This document shows positions 19,737 to 29,538 of a DNA stretch of 64,000 nucleotides, one piece after another; the first letter of the stretch is position 1, and each line of letters begins with the position of its first letter. The stretch is from the NCBI RefSeq assembly GCF_009828015.1, contig NZ_WTYG01000001.1, positions 992,001-1,056,000 of the forward strand, read 5' to 3'. The stretch is from Qipengyuania citrea. GTDB lineage: Bacteria; Pseudomonadota; Alphaproteobacteria; Sphingomonadales; Sphingomonadaceae. The notes beneath the pieces are model-generated. The model was not told the DNA's origin and ran no database searches. It saw nothing but the letters and a program-made list of their open reading frames with translations. The position numbers and the translations under genes are program-made.

Positions 19737-19856
19737 TTAGGCGAAGCTTAACGGATATCCCCGGTAGCGATACAAGCGCGGCGCGACGAAAAGTGTTTCG
19801 ATCACGACAGTTTCGCCCCGCACGGTGTCATATTCGTGCGGGGCGATGAAGGTCAT
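19737..19856 (-). CDS. 39-residue ORF coupled to the host-attachment gene
   Basis: The ATG overlaps the stop of the upstream gene as ATGA, a strong sign of coupled translation. The product is basic and aromatic at its C-terminus (LFVAPRLYRYRGYPLSFA) with no signal or membrane segment. About 70 percent of third codon positions are G or C, somewhat lower than neighbouring genes. I do not recognise a family. It could be a real small protein or a chance frame. Confidence 0.4.
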   Translation of the reverse strand: MTFIAPHEYDTVRGETVVIETLFVAPRLYRYRGYPLSFA

Positions 19857-20260
19857 GCGTTGGCAATCGCCTGTTCGATCCGGTCGGTGGGTTCGCCGGT
19901 CATGGTCTTGTCGATTTCCCCGACCAGCCGTTTCTTGAGCTCGCCATGATAGTGGCGGCGCATCTCGCCCAGCGTCTTGGGGTCGGCAATGACCAGGATG
20001 TCGCTGATATCGCCAGCGATCGCCTTGGCATTGAGCCATTCGGTTGCCGCTGCGCCATGCGCGAGCTCTTCCAGGTCGGTGCGTCCCAGCTGCTGTCCCG
20101 CATTGTCCTGATGCTTCACCCCGGCGCTGTAATTGGTTGCCGACAGATCGGGTTTCTCGGCCGAGCCGAGCTTGGGTTCGAGCGGCTGGCCGGTATTGCG
20201 CATGACAGTGAAATTCTCGCCGTCGACGATCGCGACATGGGCATTGCTGGGAAGGCGCAT
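19853..20260 (-). CDS. Host attachment family protein (AtsE-like)
   Basis: A 135-residue cytoplasmic-looking protein of the family annotated as required for attachment to host cells, structurally related to archaeal/bacterial release-factor-like folds. Diagnostic parts are the N-terminal AHVAIVDGENFTVMRNTG, the GRTDLEELAHGAAATEWLNAKA segment and the C-terminal DILVIADPKTLGEMRRHYHGELKKRLVGEIDKTMTGEP. AGGAGA lies about 8 bases upstream of the ATG. It heads a minus-strand cluster with the 39-residue ORF and the serine hydrolase. Its molecular activity is not established; the attachment phenotype comes from family annotation. Confidence 0.85.
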   Translation of the reverse strand: MRLPSNAHVAIVDGENFTVMRNTGQPLEPKLGSAEKPDLSATNYSAGVKHQDNAGQQLGRTDLEELAHGAAATEWLNAKAIAGDISDILVIADPKTLGEMRRHYHGELKKRLVGEIDKTMTGEPTDRIEQAIANA

Positions 20261-20326
20261 CGAATGGTCTCCTCTTATTGGTGATTGGTGCACGGACAAC
20301 GTTCGAACGCCGCAGGAGGTCCGGGC

Positions 20327-21712
20327 TTGAGCCACGCGGCGTTTGTCTGCACAGATGTGTCCATGGGAGAGATCGAAAGCGCGGGGGCGCTCGAGCAGGG
20401 ATTGGCCAAGGCGCTGGCGCGTGCCGGCATGGCGGCGCCCGAAGGGGTGCAGCGGCTGACCGGTGGGGCAACCATGGAAAGCTGGCGGTTCAGCAGCGGC
20501 GGAGAGGATTTCGTCCTCCGCCGCGCGCCGAGCCTCGCTTTCATGGAGGGCCGCCCCTTTGGTCATGACAGCGAAGCGGCGATTATCGGTGCGGCGCATG
20601 CCGCGGGCGTAACCGCGCCCGAGGTGCTGGTCGGCCTGCAGCCGGGCGACGGGATCGGCAGCGGCTTCGTGATGCGCGCACTGCCCGGCACACCCGATCC
20701 GCGGGCGATCCTCGCGATGGACGATCCGGGCCAGTTGCTGCGCGACGTGGCACGCGATCTGGCGAGGATCCACGCGCTTCCGCGCGCCGGTCTGCCGGGA
20801 GACGTGCCCGAACTGGACTACGCCGAGGGTATCGAAGGCCTGGCCGAACAGTTCGAGGAAGCGGGCGGCGACCGGCCGATCATCGCGCTGGGCCTGCGCT
20901 GGCTGCGCGAGAATATGCCCGACCGGGTGGAGCCGGTGCTCAACCATGGCGATTACCGGCTGGGCAATCTGCTGGCGCAGGATTCGCAGCTGACCGGCGT
21001 GCTCGACTGGGAACTGGCGCATTTCGGCGACCGGCACGAGGACCTGGCATTCGGCTGCATGGCGGTGTGGCGCTTTGCCCGGGTCGACCGCCCGGCATTG
21101 GGGCTGGGATCGCTGCAGGACTATGTCGCGGCCTATGAGGCGGAGAGCGGGGCCAGGGTCGATGCCGGGCGGTTCCGCTTCTGGCTGGTCTATCGCACGG
21201 TGTGGTGGGCGCTTGGATGTCTGCGGATGGCGAGCTTTTGGCGCAGCGGCGATGACCGCATGCTCGAACGCGTAGTCATCTCGCGCCGGACCAGCGAACA
21301 GGAACTCGACCTGCTGCTGCTGCTCGAAGAAGATGCGCCGGAGGCCGAACAGGCCCGCGCCATGCCGCCGCGCGATGCGCTTCCCGAACCGCTCGGCGAA
21401 GCCAGCGCGGGCGAGCTCGCCACCGCCGTGGCCGAATGGCTCGGCAGCGTGAAGGACCGGATGGAAGGCCATGACCGCTTCCAGCTCGCCGTTGCGCGCA
21501 ATGCGCTGGGGATGATCGCCCGCAATGATGCGGCGGCTACGCAGGTGGAAGACGACATGCTCGCGCAGGATGTGCTCGACGGGCGCGCCTCGCTGGCGAC
21601 GCCGGGACTGCTGGCGATGCTCCGCCGCGCCGCGCTCGACAAGCTGGGGGCCGATGTCCCGAAATACCCGATGCTGGCGCTGGCACGGAAAAAATGGACG
21701 GGAGAGGATTGA
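20327..21712 (+). CDS. Aminoglycoside-phosphotransferase-fold kinase paired with acyl-CoA dehydrogenase
   Basis: APH/choline-kinase-fold phosphotransferase. The catalytic loop is NHGDYRLGN (Asp209) and the metal-binding motif is DWE (Asp227); the N-terminal ATP region has FVLRRAP. A C-terminal extension of about 150 residues follows the kinase domain. I start it at the TTG at 20327 (461 residues) because a perfect AGGAGGT lies 6 bases upstream; the first in-frame ATG (20363) has none. The stop overlaps the next start (TGATG). Fused APH-ACAD proteins (ACAD10/11) and the bacterial levulinate enzyme LvaA phosphorylate 4-hydroxyacyl-CoAs. By that analogy this is probably a hydroxyacyl-CoA kinase, not antibiotic resistance. 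Confidence 0.85.
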   Translation: MSHAAFVCTDVSMGEIESAGALEQGLAKALARAGMAAPEGVQRLTGGATMESWRFSSGGEDFVLRRAPSLAFMEGRPFGHDSEAAIIGAAHAAGVTAPEVLVGLQPGDGIGSGFVMRALPGTPDPRAILAMDDPGQLLRDVARDLARIHALPRAGLPGDVPELDYAEGIEGLAEQFEEAGGDRPIIALGLRWLRENMPDRVEPVLNHGDYRLGNLLAQDSQLTGVLDWELAHFGDRHEDLAFGCMAVWRFARVDRPALGLGSLQDYVAAYEAESGARVDAGRFRFWLVYRTVWWALGCLRMASFWRSGDDRMLERVVISRRTSEQELDLLLLLEEDAPEAEQARAMPPRDALPEPLGEASAGELATAVAEWLGSVKDRMEGHDRFQLAVARNALGMIARNDAAATQVEDDMLAQDVLDGRASLATPGLLAMLRRAALDKLGADVPKYPMLALARKKWTGED

Positions 21713-23004
21713 TGGATTTCGCGATACCGCAGGAGCTCGAGCACTATTACGCCGAGCTCGAAGCCTTCATCGAAAACACGATCGACCCGATGGTCGCCCG
21801 CGATGACAACATCCGTTTCTTCGACCACCGCCGCGAAGACGCGCGCACCGACTGGGAACGCGGCGGGCTGCCCAGCCATGACTGGGAAGAGCTGCTGCGC
21901 GAATGCCGCAAGGCGGCCGACGAGGCTGGCCACTGGCGCTTCTCCGCCCCGAAGAAATACGGCGGCAAGGACGGTTCGAACCTGTGGATGGCAGTGATCC
22001 GCGACCGGTTTGCGCAGCGCGGGCTGGGCCTGCACAACGATCTGCAGAACGAACATTCGATCGTCGGCAATTTTCCCTTCGTCGCCATGTTCGAGACTTT
22101 CGGGACTGAAGAGCAGAAGCAGGAATTCATCAATGGCGGGTTCGAAGGCACGCGCCGAGTCGCCTTCGGACTGACCGAACCCGATCACGGATCGGACGCG
22201 ACCTGGATGGAAACGCGGGCGGTGCGCGAGACGCGCGACGGGGTCAACGGCTGGCGGATCGATGGCGAGAAGATGTGGATCACCGGCATGCATGTCGCCA
22301 CGCATTGCGCGATGTTCGCGCGGACCAGCGGCCACAACGGCAAGCCCAGCGGGATAACCTGCTTCCTCGTCCCCAATCCCACGCCCGGCCTCGAGATCGA
22401 GGAATGGATGTGGACCTTCAACATGCCGACCGACCATCCGCGGCTGTCGGTGAATGACGTCTGGGTGCCCGATTCCGCGATCCTGGGGCGCGAGGGCGGC
22501 GGGCTGGCGCTGGCACAAAGCTTCGTCCACCAGAACCGCATCCGCCAGGCCGCCTCCAGCCTTGGCGCGGCGCAATACTGTATCGAGCAGAGCGTCCGCT
22601 ATGCCCGGACCCGCAAACCCTTCGGCGAGGAGCTGGCCAAGAACCAGGCGATCCAGTTCCCGCTGGTCGAGCTCGCGACCCAGTGCGAGATGCTGCGCCT
22701 GCTGATCTACAAGACCGCGTGGGACATGGACAACATGCCGCACGAGGACATCGAAAAGACCATCTCGGACAAGGTGTCGATGTGCAATTACTGGGCGAAC
22801 CGGCTGGTCTGCGAAGCCGCGGACCGCGCCATGCAGGTCCACGGCGGCATCGGCTATTCGCGGCACAAGCCGTTCGAGCACATCTATCGCCACCACCGCC
22901 GCTATCGCATCACCGAGGGCGCAGAGGAGATCCAGATGCGCAAGGTGGCGGCCTATCTGTTCGGCTATATTGGGCCGCGGCGGGGCAGCTTCGACGAAGC
23001 CTGA
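21712..23004 (+). CDS. Acyl-CoA dehydrogenase (ACAD11-like)
   Basis: FAD-dependent acyl-CoA dehydrogenase of 430 residues. Visible features are the helical N-domain (FAIPQELEHYYAELEAFIENTIDPMVARDD), the flavin-contact segment FGLTEPDHGSDATWME, the mid-domain strand EKMWITGMH and the C-terminal dimer/FAD region MQVHGGIGYSRHKPFEHIYRHHRRYRITEGAEEIQ. Its ATG overlaps the stop of the kinase gene. With that kinase it may remove the phosphate from a phosphorylated hydroxyacyl-CoA to give an enoyl-CoA, as proposed for ACAD10/11 (inference). The acyl chain length is unknown. Confidence 0.92.
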   Translation: MDFAIPQELEHYYAELEAFIENTIDPMVARDDNIRFFDHRREDARTDWERGGLPSHDWEELLRECRKAADEAGHWRFSAPKKYGGKDGSNLWMAVIRDRFAQRGLGLHNDLQNEHSIVGNFPFVAMFETFGTEEQKQEFINGGFEGTRRVAFGLTEPDHGSDATWMETRAVRETRDGVNGWRIDGEKMWITGMHVATHCAMFARTSGHNGKPSGITCFLVPNPTPGLEIEEWMWTFNMPTDHPRLSVNDVWVPDSAILGREGGGLALAQSFVHQNRIRQAASSLGAAQYCIEQSVRYARTRKPFGEELAKNQAIQFPLVELATQCEMLRLLIYKTAWDMDNMPHEDIEKTISDKVSMCNYWANRLVCEAADRAMQVHGGIGYSRHKPFEHIYRHHRRYRITEGAEEIQMRKVAAYLFGYIGPRRGSFDEA

Positions 23005-23109
23005 TCGGTACGGTCCGCCGATGCTCGTGCTCCCACCCGGTCAATCGGCGCTTGACCCGGGCAGGCGGGCAAGGCCTTGTAAGCGGCAGATATTCAGGGG
23101 ACCCATACG

Positions 23110-25332
23110 ATGACACCGAAACTTCGGACACTGGCTGCCGGCCTGTTGCTTTCCACCGCCACCACTGCGCTCGCGCAGCAGGCTCCGATTGTTCTGCCCG
23201 GTGCGCCCGGCGCCGCGCCGCGGGTGATCGACGAAGACGAAGCCACGCGTCTGTCCGACACGCGTTTTTCACCCGCCGATGTCAAATTCATGCAGGACAT
23301 GATCGTCCACCACCAGCAGGCGGTCGATCTTGCCGCGCTGGTCGAGGGCCGCAGCAACAATTCCGATATCGTGGCGATCGCGGGGCGCATCGATGCCAGC
23401 CAGGCCGATGAAATCGCCTTCATGCGCGAATGGCTGGCCGAACGCGGGCAACCCGCGGCGATGCAGCATCACGCGGGAATGGATCATGCAGCGCACCACC
23501 TGATGATGGGCATGGCCACGCCCGCGAAGGTGGCCGAACTCGGCACGCTGGAAAGCACTGCATTCGACCGCCTGTTCCTGCAGCTGATGGTGCGCCATCA
23601 CGGCGGCGCGATCGACATGGTCGAAACGCTGCACGACCAGCCCGGTACTGCCTACGATCCGGTGATGTTCGAATTCACCAATGACCTGGTCAAGGAACAG
23701 CAAGCCGAGATCGACCGGATGAACGCGATCCTCGCCGAATTGTCGGACGACCCGCGGGCCAATCTCGCGGCAGGCTTTCGCGATGCCGAGGAGGCGATCA
23801 GCAATCTGCGGCTGGTCGCCGCGCTGCCCAAGCCGACCGGCTTCTACGATCCCGAGAACCCCGCGCAGCTTGCGCCGCGTATCGCGGAAGACGCCGAAGC
23901 CGACGAGGCGGGTGATCTGGTCGATACCGCGCGCCCCGATATCCGCGAGGAAGAGGACGAGGACGGCAATCCGCGCTTTGGCGAGCGCGGCTCGCTGCTG
24001 AGTTTTGCCAACACCGACATGGCGTTCAGCGGCGATCTTCTGGTCGCGGGCAATTACCACGGCTTCAACGTGTACCGGTTGGGCGATGACGGGATCCCGC
24101 AGCTGGCCAGCTCGATCGTCTGCCCCGGCGGGCAGGGCGATGTCTCGATCGCGGGTGATCTGCTGCTGATGAGCGTGCAGGACAGCCGTGCGCGCAAGGA
24201 TTGCGGCCTGCAGGGGATCGAAAGCAATATCAGCGACGAGCGGTTCCGCGGCCTGCGCATCTTCGACATTTCCGACGTCACCCGCCCGCGGCAGGTGGGC
24301 CAGGTGCAGACCTGCCGGGGCAGTCACACCCATTCGATCGTCAGCGCCGACGACCAGCGGCTGGTGGTCTACAATTCGGGCACCAGCTACGTGCGCGACG
24401 ATCGCGAACTGCCCGGCTGTTTCGAACGCGGCGGCGACACCACCGCGCTGTTCAGCATCGATGTGATCGAGATCCCGCTGGCCGATCCGGCCGCCGCGCG
24501 GATCGTCGACAGCCCGCGCATCTTCGCGCAGGACGGGCGGATCGCCGGCCTGTGGCGCGGCGGCGACCATGGCGAAGGCACGCAGGAAACACGCGTGACC
24601 GACCAGTGCCACGACATCACCGTCTTCCCCTCGCTCAATCTCGCCGCGGGCGCGTGTTCGGGCAATGGCATCATTCTCGACATCGCCGATCCGCTGGCGC
24701 CGAAACGGCTCGACGACGTTACCGACACGGGCTTTGCCTACTGGCATTCGGCCACCTTCAACAACGATGGCACCAAGGTGCTGTTCACCGACGAATGGGG
24801 CGGCGGCGGGCGGCCGCGCTGCCAGGCGGGCGACCCGATGACCTGGGGCGCCAATGCGATCTATGCGATCGAGGATGGCAAGCTCGCCTTCCGCAGCCTC
24901 TACAAGCTGCCGGCCCCGCAGAGCGACGTGGAGAACTGCGTCGCGCACAACGGTTCGATCATCCCCGTGCCGGGCCGCGATATCTTCGTCCAGGCATGGT
25001 ATCAGGGCGGCATTTCGGTGATCGATTTCACCGATGCGGAAAACCCCTTCGAAATCGCCTATTTCGACCGCGGCCCGGTCGATGCGGACCAGCTCATCAC
25101 GGGCGGATACTGGTCGGCCTATTGGTACAACGGCCGCATCTACGCCACCGAGATCAGCCGCGGGCTCGACGTCTTCGCGCTATCGCCGAGCGAATTCCTG
25201 ACGGCGGAGGAAATCGCCGCGGCGGAAGCGGCTCAATACGATGGCGGCGTGTTCAATCCGCAGACGCAGACGCAGGTCAGCTGGCCCGAGGCGGCGATCG
25301 CCGCAGCGGCCGCCAGCCGGAAGGGCGGATAG
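23110..25332 (+). CDS. Exported DUF305 plus LVIVD-repeat protein
   Basis: A 740-residue exported protein with a Sec signal (about 1-22, ending TTALAQQ). Residues about 55-225 form a DUF305 ferritin-like domain with two His-His helices (MIVHHQQAVDLAAL and LMVRHHGGAIDMVETL) and Met/His-rich stretches (MQHHAGMDHAAHHLMMGM), suggesting copper or other metal binding. Residues about 290-720 are beta-propeller-like LVIVD repeats (LLVAGNYHGFNVYRL, LRIFDISDVTRPRQVGQV, LDIADPLAPKRLDDV, ISVIDFTDAENPFEIAYF, LDVFALS) with several cysteines that may form disulfides. A ligand or function is not known. The next gene starts one base after its stop. Confidence 0.87.
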   Translation: MTPKLRTLAAGLLLSTATTALAQQAPIVLPGAPGAAPRVIDEDEATRLSDTRFSPADVKFMQDMIVHHQQAVDLAALVEGRSNNSDIVAIAGRIDASQADEIAFMREWLAERGQPAAMQHHAGMDHAAHHLMMGMATPAKVAELGTLESTAFDRLFLQLMVRHHGGAIDMVETLHDQPGTAYDPVMFEFTNDLVKEQQAEIDRMNAILAELSDDPRANLAAGFRDAEEAISNLRLVAALPKPTGFYDPENPAQLAPRIAEDAEADEAGDLVDTARPDIREEEDEDGNPRFGERGSLLSFANTDMAFSGDLLVAGNYHGFNVYRLGDDGIPQLASSIVCPGGQGDVSIAGDLLLMSVQDSRARKDCGLQGIESNISDERFRGLRIFDISDVTRPRQVGQVQTCRGSHTHSIVSADDQRLVVYNSGTSYVRDDRELPGCFERGGDTTALFSIDVIEIPLADPAAARIVDSPRIFAQDGRIAGLWRGGDHGEGTQETRVTDQCHDITVFPSLNLAAGACSGNGIILDIADPLAPKRLDDVTDTGFAYWHSATFNNDGTKVLFTDEWGGGGRPRCQAGDPMTWGANAIYAIEDGKLAFRSLYKLPAPQSDVENCVAHNGSIIPVPGRDIFVQAWYQGGISVIDFTDAENPFEIAYFDRGPVDADQLITGGYWSAYWYNGRIYATEISRGLDVFALSPSEFLTAEEIAAAEAAQYDGGVFNPQTQTQVSWPEAAIAAAAASRKGG

Positions 25333-25333
25333 G

Positions 25334-26392
25334 ATGGCTGCCCGCGAACGGACCCGGGGCAGCGGCCGGACACGCGCCGCGAAAATCGTGATCGGCCTTC
25401 TCGTGCTGCTGGTTGGCACTGCGCTGATATCCTTGCTCGACACCAATCGCGGTTCGGTCCGCATGCTCGACATGGTCCGCGAACCCTCGGTTTATCTGGC
25501 GGCGGCGCTGGCGGTGCTCGGCGTGATCCTGGCGCGCAGCCGCGCCGTCGTGGTGGTGGGCCTTGCCGCAATCGCCATCGGCATCAACATGTGGCGGTTG
25601 TGGCCCTATACGGCGCTTGCCGCGACGCAGGTTCCGCTACCCGACGAAGTCGACGGGATGAGCTGTGCCCGGCTGCTGTCGTTCAATGTCCTGCAGGGCA
25701 ACGACCGGCACCGCGATACCGCCCGGCTGATCGAGCGGGTCGATCCCGACATCCTGCTGCTGATGGAAACCGACCAGTCGTGGCTCGATGCGCTCGAACC
25801 GGAGCTGTCGCGCTATGGCTACCGGCTCGACCGCCCGCTCGACAACAAATACGGCATGGCCTTCGCCACCCGGCTGACGGTGGATCGCGCCGAAATGGTG
25901 GCCAACACCAGTTCGAACACGCCGACGCTCTATGCCACGCTGCGGATGGGCGACGGGGCGCGGTTCGAAATGATCGGCCTTCACCCGCGGCCGCCGCTGC
26001 CCGGCCAGTCGACCGAAAGCCGCGACGCCAATATCGCGCACGCGGGTGCGCGCACGCCCGACGGCCTTTCGAACGTGCTCGCCATCGGCGATTTCAACGA
26101 TGTGCCCTGGTCCAACACCACGTCGCGTTTCGTCGCCGAAGGCGGCTACCGCGATCCGCGCGCGGGCCGGGGCAGTTTCGCGACCTTTCCGGCGGACTAT
26201 GCCTGGATCGGCTGGCCGCTCGACCAGATCTTCGTGAAGGACGGGGTGAAGGTGGAAGAGCTCGAGATCGGCGATGATGTCGGGTCCGATCACCTGCCGC
26301 TGATTGCCAAGGTGTGCGTGGATCCGATGTCGGCCGATGCGGATATCGAGGGATTGTTCGCGCCGGACACCGCGCCAGCGGGCGAGCTCTAG
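25334..26392 (+). CDS. Membrane-anchored endonuclease/exonuclease/phosphatase-family protein
   Basis: A 352-residue protein with two N-terminal membrane segments (about residues 17-37 and 51-88), followed by an EEP-superfamily catalytic domain (from about residue 112: RLLSFNVLQGN, DILLLMETDQSWLDAL, MIGLHPRPP, VLAIGDFNDVPWS, GSDHLPLIAKV). The Asn, Glu, His, GDFND and SDH residues expected for Mg-dependent phosphoesterase catalysis are all visible. The soluble domain probably faces the periplasm. It follows the DUF305-LVIVD gene by one base, so the two are very likely co-translated. The substrate could be a phospholipid, a phosphate ester or nucleic acid. Confidence 0.88.
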   Translation: MAARERTRGSGRTRAAKIVIGLLVLLVGTALISLLDTNRGSVRMLDMVREPSVYLAAALAVLGVILARSRAVVVVGLAAIAIGINMWRLWPYTALAATQVPLPDEVDGMSCARLLSFNVLQGNDRHRDTARLIERVDPDILLLMETDQSWLDALEPELSRYGYRLDRPLDNKYGMAFATRLTVDRAEMVANTSSNTPTLYATLRMGDGARFEMIGLHPRPPLPGQSTESRDANIAHAGARTPDGLSNVLAIGDFNDVPWSNTTSRFVAEGGYRDPRAGRGSFATFPADYAWIGWPLDQIFVKDGVKVEELEIGDDVGSDHLPLIAKVCVDPMSADADIEGLFAPDTAPAGEL

Positions 26393-26424
26393 CGGCAGCG
26401 TCCGACAGCGCTTGGAGCCCCAAT

Positions 26425-26463
26425 CAAAAAGGCCCGGCAGGATCGCTCCTGCCGGGCCTCTTC
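26425..26463. terminator. Bidirectional Rho-independent terminator (groESL and EEP gene)
   Basis: A perfect 13-base-pair stem (AGGCCCGGCAGGA with its complement) around a TCGC loop. The AAAAA on the left becomes the T-run for minus-strand groEL transcripts; the right side has a weaker CTCTTC for + strand transcripts. Confidence 0.93.
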
Positions 26464-26490
26464 ATGTGACCTGTCGGTCGGGGGCGGGGC

Positions 26491-28179
<1,689 letters not shown>

Positions 28180-28193
28180 TCAGGATCCGGCGA

Positions 28194-28481
28194 TCAGCCG
28201 ATGATCCCCATGATGTCGCTTTCCTTCATGATCAGCAGGTCTTCGCCATCGAGCTTGACCTCGGTGCCGGACCACTTGCCGAACAGCACGCGGTCGCCTG
28301 CCTTCACGTCGAGCGGGGTAACCGTGCCGTCTTCCGCCTTGGCGCCCGAACCGACGGCGACGATTTCGCCTTCGCTCGGCTTTTCCTTGGCGCTGTCGGG
28401 AATGATGATCCCGCCGGCGGTCTTTTCTTCGGCTTCGATGCGACGGACCAGTACGCGGTCGTGCAGCGGACGAAATGCCAT
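28194..28481 (-). CDS. groES: Co-chaperonin GroES (10 kDa)
   Basis: Forms the heptameric lid of GroEL. At 95 residues the full family pattern is present: [33 protein letters not shown], the mobile loop, and the C-terminal [15 protein letters not shown]. The ATG at 28481 is chosen; an in-frame extension upstream crosses the CIRCE element and is not coding. AGAGAGG lies upstream of the ATG. Confidence 0.98.
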   Translation of the reverse strand: MAFRPLHDRVLVRRIEAEEKTAGGIIIPDSAKEKPSEGEIVAVGSGAKAEDGTVTPLDVKAGDRVLFGKWSGTEVKLDGEDLLIMKESDIMGIIG

Positions 28482-28517
28482 GATGATGACCTCTCTCTGT
28501 AAGAGTTGAAACATGCT

Positions 28518-28544
28518 TTGGCACTCCCATGCGGAGAGTGCCAG
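28518..28544 (-). promoter_or_regulatory. CIRCE operator (HrcA binding site) of groESL
   Basis: On the + strand TTGGCACTC and GAGTGCCAG are separated by exactly nine bases, matching the CIRCE consensus TTAGCACTC-N9-GAGTGCTAA at nearly every position. It lies between the proposed promoter and groES, about 40 bases before the ATG, where HrcA binding would block transcription. Confidence 0.95.
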
Positions 28545-28552
28545 CGAGGCGC

Positions 28553-28580
28553 ATTTGGGGATGCGCCGAAGCCGAGTCAA
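28553..28580 (-). promoter_or_regulatory. Sigma32-like heat-shock promoter of groESL
   Basis: Reading the minus strand, TTGACT (28575-28580) is followed after 14 bases by CCCCAAAT (28553-28560), close to the RpoH pattern CTTGAAA-N11-16-CCCCATNT. Transcription would start at about 28546, directly before CIRCE, giving dual positive (RpoH) and negative (HrcA) control. Confidence 0.65.
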
Positions 28581-28703
28581 CGGGTCGCCGGACAAAAATT
28601 GAACTCATCGGCAGGTGCCGCGTTGGGGGTGGCAAGAAGCGCGCGCCCGTTGCACCGGGCCGCGCCGCGAACTGCCAGAACGCCGCGAAAGGGCCGCAAC
28701 CGA

Positions 28704-29537
28704 ATGACGACCGACCAGACGATAGCCGCATTGACGATTCCGGAACAGATCTGGCTGTGGTTGCGGCTGCACATGATGGACATCGCCGGGGCTTTCGCCG
28801 TGCTCATCATCGGGCTGTTGCTGGCCGGGATCATATCGCGCTGGGTCGAACGCGCCATGACCCGCTCGTCGCGGTTCGAACCGACCGTCGCCAATTTCCT
28901 GTCCAGCGTGGTGAAATATGCGCTGTGGGCGCTGGTGCTGGTGACCGTGCTCGCGCAGTTCGGAGTGGAGACCACCAGCATCCTCGCCGCGCTCGGCGGG
29001 ATGGCGCTGGCGGTGGGTCTCGCGCTGCAGGGCACGCTCAGCAACGTCGCTTCCGGGGTGATGATCCTCGTCCAGAAGCCGTTCAAGGTGGGCGAGGCGA
29101 TCTCGGCCGGTGCAGTGACGGGAACCGTCCAGCAGATCGGCCTCTTTACCACCGAGCTCAAGCAATTCGACGGCCTGTTCGTGATGGTGCCCAATTCGGA
29201 GCTGTGGAACCAGGCAATCGTCAACTTCACGCGGCATGCGACCCGCCGGCTCGAACTCGTGGTGGGCATCGGCTATGGCGACAGCATGGATCAGGCGCGG
29301 CGCGAACTGCTGGCGCTCGCCGAAGCCGACGACCGCGTGCTCGACGATCCCGCCCCGGTGACCTTCGTCAATTCGCTCGACGACAGTTCGGTCGGCATCG
29401 GCATGCGTGTCTGGTGCAAGACGCCCGACTATCTCGGGCTGTCGTGGGACCTCACCGAAGCGGCCAAGGCGCGGTTCGACGAAACGGGCATCTCGATCCC
29501 CTTCCCGCAGCGCGAGATCGTCCAGCGCAGCGCGTAA
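28704..29537 (+). CDS. mscS: Small-conductance mechanosensitive channel MscS
   Basis: A 277-residue channel of the canonical E. coli MscS size. Three membrane helices (about residues 24-47, 68-92, 95-125) are followed by the beta and alpha/beta cytoplasmic domains. The pore-lining helix is the glycine/alanine-rich ILAALGGMALAVGLALQGTLSNVASGVMILVQKPFKVGE. The signature LFVMVPNSELWNQAI follows. The ATG at 28704 is the first codon giving the family N-terminus; upstream in-frame sequence overlaps the CIRCE region and is rejected. The gene is divergent from groESL. Confidence 0.93.
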   Translation: MTTDQTIAALTIPEQIWLWLRLHMMDIAGAFAVLIIGLLLAGIISRWVERAMTRSSRFEPTVANFLSSVVKYALWALVLVTVLAQFGVETTSILAALGGMALAVGLALQGTLSNVASGVMILVQKPFKVGEAISAGAVTGTVQQIGLFTTELKQFDGLFVMVPNSELWNQAIVNFTRHATRRLELVVGIGYGDSMDQARRELLALAEADDRVLDDPAPVTFVNSLDDSSVGIGMRVWCKTPDYLGLSWDLTEAAKARFDETGISIPFPQREIVQRSA

Positions 29538-29538
29538 T

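Noticed and set aside
19737..20471. Longer minus-strand frame containing the 39-residue ORF
   Set aside because: Everything upstream of 19856 overlaps the host-attachment gene in another frame and looks random. Only the ATGA-coupled 39 codons are worth keeping.
20327..21712. Aminoglycoside resistance gene
   Set aside because: The APH fold is present, but the coupled acyl-CoA dehydrogenase and C-terminal extension point to metabolism of hydroxyacyl-CoAs.
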